Shown: piece by piece, positions 5,930 to 6,945 of the stretch
Position numbering within the stretch: the first letter of the stretch is position 1
How the letters are laid out: each line of letters opens with the position of its first letter
DNA from: Verrucomicrobia subdivision 6 bacterium BACL9 MAG-120507-bin52
Lineage (GTDB): Bacteria > Verrucomicrobiota > Verrucomicrobiia > Methylacidiphilales > Verrucolacustridaceae
Reading direction: 5' to 3'
NCBI GenBank assembly: GCA_001438005.1
Contig: LIBO01000049.1
Location: 1 to 6,945 of the forward strand
Length of the DNA: 6,945 nucleotides
Translations under genes and position numbers: made by a program
Notes under the pieces: model-generated
The model's database searches: none
What the model saw: only the letters and a program-made list of their open reading frames with translations
Told to the model about the DNA's origin: nothing

Positions 5930-6945
5930 GTGTCCCAGGCCTCTTCCTCTCCTCAAGAAATTCTCACCCGGGCTCTGGCCGAGCTGGCGGCAGCCAAAGA
6001 CCCGGCCTCGGCCCAAGCGTGGCGCAACCGTTATCTGGGGCGGCAGGGCGAGGCGCAAAAAATATTGGACGGGCTGAAGAGCCTACCGGCGACGGAGCGA
6101 CCGGCGGCGGGCAAGGCGGCCAACGATTTTCGGAAAGCCTTGGAGGAAGCGTGGGCGGAGAAGGGGGAGAGCGGGGCGGGCGAGAGTCGTGCGACATCGG
6201 GGGAGATCGATCCCACCTTGCCGGGCAAACCGTACCCTTCGGGGGCGGTGCATGTGGTCACGCAGACGTTGGATCGAATCATCGATATTTTTCATCGGCT
6301 GGGCTTTGCTTTGGCGGATGGACCGGAGATCGAGACGGAGCACCACAACTTTGATGCCCTGAACACGCAGCCGGATCATCCCGCGCGGGATGAGGCGGAT
6401 ACGTTTTATTTGGATCTACCGCCGGGGCCGCACGGGCGGTGGTTGTTGCGGACGCAGACTTCGCCCGTGCAGATTCGGGTTTTGGAAAAGAGAAAACCGC
6501 CGATCAAGATCATCGCCCCAGGGCGCTGCTATCGGCGGGACGAGGTGGATGCCACCCACGGGATCTTCTTTCATCAGGTGGAGGGACTTTGTGTGGGAGA
6601 AGGAATCGGTCTACCCCATTTAAAAGGGGTGTTGGAATTTTTCTTTCGGGAACTGCTGGGGCAGGGGACGAAGGTGAGGTTAAGACCCCACTACTTTCCC
6701 TTTACCGAGCCGAGTTTCGAGGTGGACTGCTCGATCCCTGGGAAAACGTTTCGGGGGAAAGAGTGGTTGGAGATTGCGGGCTGCGGGTTGGTGCATCCCA
6801 AGGTGTTGCGCGGGGTGGGGGTGGATCCGGAGAAGTTTACCGGGTACGCCTTTGGCTTGGGGGTGGAGCGGATTGCGATGGTGCGGCACGGCATTCCCGA
6901 TCTGCGGCTCTTTTACGAAAATGATGTGAGATTTTTAAAGCAGTT
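5930..6945 (+). CDS. pheS: Phenylalanyl-tRNA synthetase alpha subunit (3' end just outside window)
   Basis: PheS is the catalytic chain of the cytoplasmic alpha2-beta2 enzyme that charges tRNA-Phe. The frame is open from GTG 5930 to the window edge (338 codons plus two bases) with no stop. The N-terminal helical arm (about 8-80) is followed by IDPTLPG and the class II core: GPEIETEHHNFDALN (131-145), TQPDHPARDEADTFY, LLRTQTSPVQIR (172-183), motif 2 IIAPGRCYRRD (194-204) with FHQVEG (214-219), YFPFTEPSFEVD (255-266), LEIAGCGLVHPKVLR (280-294) and motif 3 AFGLGVER (307-314). It ends NDVRFLKQ; E. coli PheS ends NDLRFLKQFK, so only about one or two codons and the stop are missing. The GTG has GGGA (5920-5923) 6 bases upstream and lies 15 bases after rplT. 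A TTG at 5918 is in frame but lacks a site. pheT is expected next. Confidence 0.96.
   Translation, partial: MSQASSSPQEILTRALAELAAAKDPASAQAWRNRYLGRQGEAQKILDGLKSLPATERPAAGKAANDFRKALEEAWAEKGESGAGESRATSGEIDPTLPGKPYPSGAVHVVTQTLDRIIDIFHRLGFALADGPEIETEHHNFDALNTQPDHPARDEADTFYLDLPPGPHGRWLLRTQTSPVQIRVLEKRKPPIKIIAPGRCYRRDEVDATHGIFFHQVEGLCVGEGIGLPHLKGVLEFFFRELLGQGTKVRLRPHYFPFTEPSFEVDCSIPGKTFRGKEWLEIAGCGLVHPKVLRGVGVDPEKFTGYAFGLGVERIAMVRHGIPDLRLFYENDVRFLKQ

Noticed and set aside
5918..5932. TTG at 5918 as the pheS start.
   Set aside because: It is in frame but has no ribosome binding site, whereas GTG 5930 has GGGA at proper spacing and begins MSQ at the point matching the E. coli PheS N-terminus.
5746..6354. 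A 202-codon plus-strand frame spanning the rplT-pheS junction, and another at 6439-6924.
   Set aside because: Both are out-of-frame shadows of rplT and pheS, which show full family motifs; the shadow products are low-complexity Gly/Arg/Ser.

Overview
The window looks like an ordinary, GC-rich bacterial chromosomal segment, mostly core genes with one small repeat element. The best guess for the source is Verrucomicrobiota or a neighbouring PVC-group lineage. The grounds are the leftmost protein, which has a putative-Ig (He_PIG-like) repeat followed by a C-terminal segment of a type I associate with large secreted verrucomicrobial proteins; a very long secreted TPR protein; and weak Shine-Dalgarno use. 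This placement is an inference from gene content, not a database result.

Layout from left to right: (1) 1-540, plus strand, the 3' end of a large surface or secreted Ig-like protein that starts outside the window, followed by a strong intrinsic terminator at 564-597. (2) 608-695, an 88-bp inverted pair of REP-type palindromes, each carrying the GTAG tetranucleotide on its own strand, lying between two convergent genes. This is a REPIN-like element. (3) 708-4471, minus strand, a two-gene unit: a 1040-residue exported TPR protein and then nth (endonuclease III), joined by a 4-base GTGA stop/start overlap. (4) 4472-4704, a divergent intergenic region that must hold the promoters of both the minus-strand unit and the plus-strand translation operon. 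(5) 4705-6945, plus strand, the conserved translation operon infC - rpmI - rplT - pheS. The pheS gene is intact up to the window edge but lacks only about its last one or two codons and stop.

In the translation operon, IF3 controls initiation, bL35 and bL20 are large-subunit proteins, and PheS is the catalytic alpha chain of phenylalanyl-tRNA synthetase; pheT would be expected just beyond the window. infC and rpmI overlap by 8 bases and the other gaps are 9 and 15 bases, so the genes are probably co-transcribed. On the minus strand nth has no recognisable ribosome binding site and appears to depend on translation of the TPR gene.

I found no phage genes, transposase, CRISPR array, RNA gene or defence system. 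The most interesting item is the REPIN-like element, because its two arms differ by compensatory base-pair changes that keep both hairpins perfect. The rest of the notable points are annotation-level: the TPR start choice, the IF3 tail, the translational overlaps, a G-run cluster and a mini-ORF at the infC start.
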